From the NCBI GenBank assembly GCA_030849075.1, contig JASAOO010002883.1, positions 1-12,384 on the forward strand: a DNA stretch of 12,384 nt, read 5' to 3'. A model generated the notes under the pieces. The model saw only the letters and a list, made by a program, of their open reading frames with translations, ran no database searches and was not told where the DNA came from. The DNA is from Zelonia costaricensis. Its lineage: Eukaryota; Euglenozoa; Kinetoplastea; Trypanosomatida; Trypanosomatidae. Made by a program: the position numbers and the translations under genes. Positions 8,913-12,384 of this stretch are shown here, piece after piece; positions within the stretch are counted from its first letter, which is position 1; the number at the start of each line of letters is the position of its first letter.

Positions 8913-9118
8913 CCGCCTGCACGCACCAGAGCAAAGCTTTTGAGTCCATGGGCTGCTGCATTCTCATTTTTGATCTATTCGCCTTGTCTCCCCCCGAAGA
9001 TCTCTTGAAATGCGATTTGATGTGAAGTGGTACTTGGACACCACACAGCTGGACCTCGTGAAACTCACCTTTGTGCGCTCTTGCCGCATTCTTGACTCAT
9101 ACCAAACAAGAGTGTGGA

Positions 9119-9184
9119 ACCTTCTCCCTCACATTCTCCGCTCTTCCTCCCTGTCCTGCTTCCCTCTCGCTCGCTACACCACAG
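9119..9184 (+). promoter_or_regulatory. Probable polypyrimidine tract and spliced-leader acceptor
   Basis: About 9119-9177 is a long C/T-rich tract with few purines. It is followed by ACACCACAG, where the AG at 9183-9184 is the first AG after the tract. Trypanosomatid messages are matured by trans-splicing at the first suitable AG after such a tract. It lies 154 nt upstream of the first codon of the antigen remnant, a usual 5' UTR length, so the pseudogene may still yield a processed transcript. Confidence 0.5.
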
Positions 9185-9700
9185 CAAGACACTCGAAGAC
9201 TGCCGCTCCGTCTTTCGTTTTTTGATCCCCTCCACCGCCACCCGCATATACACACGCCTGCGATTGCATCTTCCGCGTTTTCCACTTTCTGACCACCACA
9301 CCACACCAGTTCTCTCCGTCTCTCCCCCTTCACACCGACGTTGCCGTTGCGTGCACGCCGCATTGTGCATGCTGCTCTCCTGGCGGCCGTGCTGCTGCTG
9401 CTGTGGGTGTCTCTCCTAAGCGGGAAGGCGGATGCAGCCAGCTACAATATGTGCTCCGAAGTACAGCAAAAGACCGCGCGCGAGGTGCTCCAGCAGTTCA
9501 GCAGCGCAATCAGCTAGAGTACGAATGCGTGGAAGGACGACAACTTCTGCAGTTCAGTGGGAGTCATCTGCGACGACAGTTGCGTTTTCTTGGTCGCACT
9601 TGGAATTCAAGATCGGTATGCTCCGTCCATGGGGTTCGGTCTCGACTACGCATACTCGCTGCTGGTGAGCATCGCTATCTGCTGCAGCACTACGACGCAT

Positions 9701-10290
9701 GGAAGCTTGTCTGCCTCGTGGGGCTCGTTGTCTGCCTTACAGAGCGTCGACCTATGCGACAGCGCCTATCTGAAGGGCACGCTGCCAAAGCAGTGGAGTT
9801 CCCTGAAGTTGCTGAAGAGCCTTGACTTGTGGAACACCGGCGGACAGGGGCCCATCCCACCAGAGTGGTCCGGTGTGACGAGTCTTACCAGCTTCACCTC
9901 CAACGTCTGGGTGGAGTGCGAGCTGCCACCGGGGTGTAGCGTCCTGCCAAGCCTGCGCTCCGTGACTCTCGATCACTCCAACGTTAACGGCAGCATCCGT
10001 GAGTCGTGGCCCTTCATTACATCGCTGACTACGTTCAAAAAGCAGTTGCTGGGGCTGAGCGGTACCATTCCCGTCTCGTTCGCTTCCTTGCCTTCGCTAG
10101 TCGAGTTCGGTGTGGCGTCCACCGGCATTACCGGCACGCTGCCACCGGAGTGGGGCAAGCTGAAGTCCCTGACAACGTTCCATGTGGCCTTCGGCAAAAT
10201 GTCCGGCGCCATCCCCGAGGCGCGGGGGTCGCTGCCGACAAAAGTGTCCATCACGCTTACGGGCAACAACTTCTGCGGCTGTGTGCTCGA
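9701..10290 (+). other. Leucine-rich repeat array in the antigen remnant
   Basis: Successive units begin GSLSASW, GTLPKQW, GPIPPEW, a CELPPGC variant, GSIRESW, GTIPVSF, GTLPPEW and GAIPEAR, most 24 residues long. Each has a core of the form LxxLxxLxL. This G(T/P)(L/I)PxxW pattern is the plant-like LRR type used by Leishmania PSA-2 and proteophosphoglycan surface proteins. The last unit ends in NNFCGC, a capping cysteine pair. The array is free of stops and frame changes. Confidence 0.88.
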
Positions 10291-10441
10291 GTCGTGGAAG
10301 ACGAACAAGAACATCGCTTATGCTGCTGACGTCGTCAACACAAACGCAGCGTGCGGGGCGACGAGACCGTGTCCTGCAACCACGGCCAGCACATCTATGT
10401 CCACCACAGCGCCGCGTGAGAAAGCCAGCGGGGAGAACCAG

Positions 10442-10911
10442 TACGTGGTGATTGGCTGTGTGGTTGGAGGTGTGCTCGTCCTGGCCATCATCACTTTTGT
10501 GATCTTGTGATTGTGTGGCTGCTACTGCTTCGCTCGGAGCGATGCGGTCAACAACGGGGATTCACAAGAGAAGGACGACATGCACGTGCTGCTCACTCCT
10601 TCCTCTCGCACCGCAGCGACCTGGACGGCGTGGCCAACCGCTCTTTTCAGAATGCTGTGCCGGTTAAGGACAAATTCAGTCACTACTCCAGCGTTCGCGG
10701 CGATGTGCTGGAGGGAAACGCTAGTCCGTTCGACTGCGAGATGGCATCCTTTACAGGCTCGCAACGCGTCATGACATAGGAGCAGCCGCCGGTGAATTTG
10801 CACAGTTGCGGACACGCTCCAGAGACGCCGGAGGCTTTCGAAGCGACCAACACAGATCCACTGCAGCAGCCACGGAGCGGTTCCGCCTCGAACACTGACA
10901 TGGACTTCTAA
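10442..10911 (+). other. Transmembrane segment and long tail of the antigen remnant
   Basis: The frame reads YVVIGCVVGGVLVLAIITF up to TGA 10508-10510, then continues LCGCYCFARSDAVNNGDSQE in the same frame. After the frame change it reads SDLDGVANRSFQN and onward through TAG 10777 to NTDMDF and TAA 10909-10911. The hydrophobic stretch followed by a hydrophilic tail of about 130 codons suggests an integral membrane protein, not the GPI anchor usual for PSA-2. The tail resembles no domain I recognise. Confidence 0.65.
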
Positions 10912-12384
10912 GAGACAGCTTTTACAGGATGTGCTGTTATCTCTTCCACCTGCGCGGCATCTCAGGCGTGGGGGACCCCAACATTGTTTTCTTCTCCTCT
11001 TCTGTGTGTCAGATTGATGGATTGCTTGCGTGTGAGGATAGGATTCTCTCTCCTGTCGAGAAAGCCGCAGCCATCCTGAATACGACACACGGCTACTTTG
11101 CTTTTGCTGAACCTCCCACACCATCGTTTCGATGACTCTGTTTTCACTCGGTGTAGTCATATCCTCTTTGCTCTTTCTTATTTGTGTTTCTCACGTCTAC
11201 ATTTGGTCGGTCGCACATTGCTGCGTCGACTTTACTTCACTGCCTTCTCCGTTTTTCTCCTGCTTTGTCGTTTTCCCGCCGGTTTTGGCCGGCCATTCTT
11301 CACCTTTGTTGAACCGCATCCAGCAGTCGCTCTCGGCTCTTCGCTCCCACGCACCATCCAGTGTATAAGAGGTGTGCTAGTGCTGTTGTTGCGAATCTGT
11401 AGACACTCTTTTTCCCTCAAGTCCTTCTTTTTTCCCGTAGACGAGAGGCGGTGTACTACTGCGCGACTGGTGAGGGTTGACTGTGCTCGTGGCGGGACCG
11501 ACTGTTGTGCTGCGCTCATGCACTTTGTTATTCCTGGCTGAGTATCCGTGTGTCTTGTGACCTTTGCACTTGGTACGTGCTTCACCAATGACCTTTCCTA
11601 ATGTCGGCTCACCCAACTCAGATGAAATGTGCAAAGCAGAACCCGATATCTTTCGTGGTTCCCGGCCCCCGGCTTCACTCTTTTTGTTTTCTGCTCTTCT
11701 TCCTATCCTCTTCAACACAGCAAAGGCACTGCGAGTCTCTTCTACCTTTCCCTATTTTCTGACCTTTTTACGCTGGAACGAAAACCAACACATACTGAAC
11801 CAAGAGGTGGGAGATCACAGTATCCTCCCTGCGTCTTTCGTGCACCGCAGCGTGGCGCGTGCTACACCGCTGCCTGGGTGGGTGTTACACTCACATTGTT
11901 TTGTTGGCGTCGCAGCTGCCTGGGCATCTCGTTGATTGGTGGACTTGATGAGCTGGCAAGGGGTACGTGTAAGCGTAGGCACCCGCACCTTTGTGGGACG
12001 CGTTGCGAGGCGGCGGTGATGCTCCGTTGACCTCCACAGCGGCGCACACACTTCAGCCATGCCGATGCGATGTGGTGCGCCACCGTTGAATGCCCCGCCT
12101 TCATTGCTCCACCTCCTTCTCTCCTCTCTACGCCGCCCACCCTTGAAGATGCGACTTGTCGCCAGTGATGAGTGTCTCCTCCTGCCATGTCTCTCCCTTG
12201 TTCTTCCTCGCTAGTCTTGGCTCTGTTTCTGTCGCGCTATCCCCTTCCAAAAAAAAAAAATTTATCACCACACCTCACACACCGCGGCCCGTATACCCTT
12301 CCCACACAAAAACACCACACCACATCGATTTCCATAACTGTGGACAGCCGCCTGGTGGCGTACGGGTTGACCTAAGCGGGTCAG
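10912..12384 (+). other. Spacer downstream of the antigen remnant
   Basis: I see no gene here. It is T/C-rich, with strong tracts at about 11229-11280, 11670-11720 and 12165-12246. The AGs at 11719-11720 and about 12213-12214 could serve as spliced-leader acceptors for a gene beyond the window. A run of 12 A residues (12249-12260) lies near the end. The open frames here (up to ~147 codons) have poor composition and no ATG context worth calling. Confidence 0.5.
11670..11720 (+). promoter_or_regulatory. Possible polypyrimidine tract and splice acceptor
   Basis: A C/T-rich stretch is followed by TTCAACACAG, with AG at 11719-11720. The pattern is like the site at 9119-9184. No coding region starts within the next several hundred bases, so it may be an upstream alternative acceptor or serve only to place polyadenylation. 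Confidence 0.3.

Larger units (their letters stand above)
9338..10911 (+). pseudogene. Decayed PSA-2/GP46-like leucine-rich-repeat surface antigen with transmembrane tail
   Basis: One conceptual frame runs from about 9338 to TAA 10909-10911. In order it holds: a basic then leucine-rich signal peptide (9350-9436, with ALLAAVLLLLWVSLL); a region with paired cysteines around DNFCSS and GVICDDSC (9542-9583); about eight 24-25-residue LRR units (9701-~10290) of the type GTLPPEWGKLKSLTTF; a Cys pair and Thr/Ser-rich stalk (~10275-10420); a transmembrane segment (10442-10507); and a cytoplasmic-type tail starting CGCYCF. Lesions: TAG 9515-9517; TGA 10508-10510 at the end of the membrane segment; a frame change near 10583-10615 (frame 2 to frame 1, consistent with loss of one base); TAG 10777-10779. 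No ATG is in frame between the upstream TGA 9290-9292 and the signal peptide; an ACG at 9338 sits where a start would be expected. An automatic caller would report only 9629-10510. Intact relatives are surface glycoproteins of the parasite coat. Confidence 0.85.

Noticed and set aside
9010..9225. 71-codon ATG frame upstream of the antigen
   Set aside because: Its start looks protein-like, but it runs straight through the presumed polypyrimidine tract and acceptor and has no known relative.
4348..9337. tRNA, snoRNA cluster, CRISPR or transposase genes in the long spacer
   Set aside because: I saw no tRNA arms, no regularly spaced repeats and no transposase or reverse-transcriptase motifs. Small RNAs without strong sequence marks could be missed by eye.
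9403..9825. 140-codon frame overlapping the antigen
   Set aside because: It starts at GTG and is out of frame with the signal peptide and LRRs, so it is a shadow of the decayed gene.
10511..10774. Separate small gene after the TGA at 10508
   Set aside because: Its first third is the in-frame continuation of the antigen tail. After about 10615 the coding-like signal moves to the other frame, so it is part of the pseudogene.
11287..11294. Palindrome GGCCGGCC
   Set aside because: A single 8-bp palindrome is expected by chance and has no supporting context.

Overview
The window looks like nuclear DNA of a Leishmania-type trypanosomatid. The evidence is a long intronless, GC-rich coding region, T-rich spacers of several kilobases on the same strand, pyrimidine tracts followed by AG (the pattern of spliced-leader acceptors), and a leucine-rich-repeat surface antigen of the Leishmania PSA-2/GP46 kind. 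Everything recognisable reads on the + strand, as expected for one polycistronic unit. I cannot name the species.

Layout. Positions 1-4347 are the 3' part of one very large gene whose start lies before the window. Its first ~170 visible residues match the second RecA-like ATPase domain of SecA (motifs V and VI, with the arginine-finger pattern). Its last ~220 residues are a class 3 lipase domain with a complete Ser-Asp-His triad. About 1,050 residues between them are unassigned. Positions 4348-9337 are almost 5 kb with no convincing gene. They hold two divergent copies of a roughly 1-kb unit (about 5785-6840 and 8005-8912). The last 424 bp of each copy (6417-6840 and 8489-8912) are nearly identical, with 2 differences. 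A perfect 10-bp hairpin lies in copy 1. Positions 9119-9184 look like a trans-splice acceptor. Positions 9338-10911 are a decayed surface-antigen gene: signal peptide, about eight LRR units, a transmembrane segment and a cytoplasmic-type tail, interrupted by two in-frame TAGs, one TGA and a probable 1-base deletion, and lacking an in-frame ATG. Positions 10912-12384 are spacer with pyrimidine tracts and a 12-A run, probably leading to a gene beyond the window.

The two genes show no evident functional link. The most notable points are the SecA-type ATPase joined to a lipase in one polypeptide, the multiply broken LRR receptor-like antigen whose frame can be followed past its stops, and the mosaic repeat in which one block is almost unchanged while its flanks have diverged strongly.
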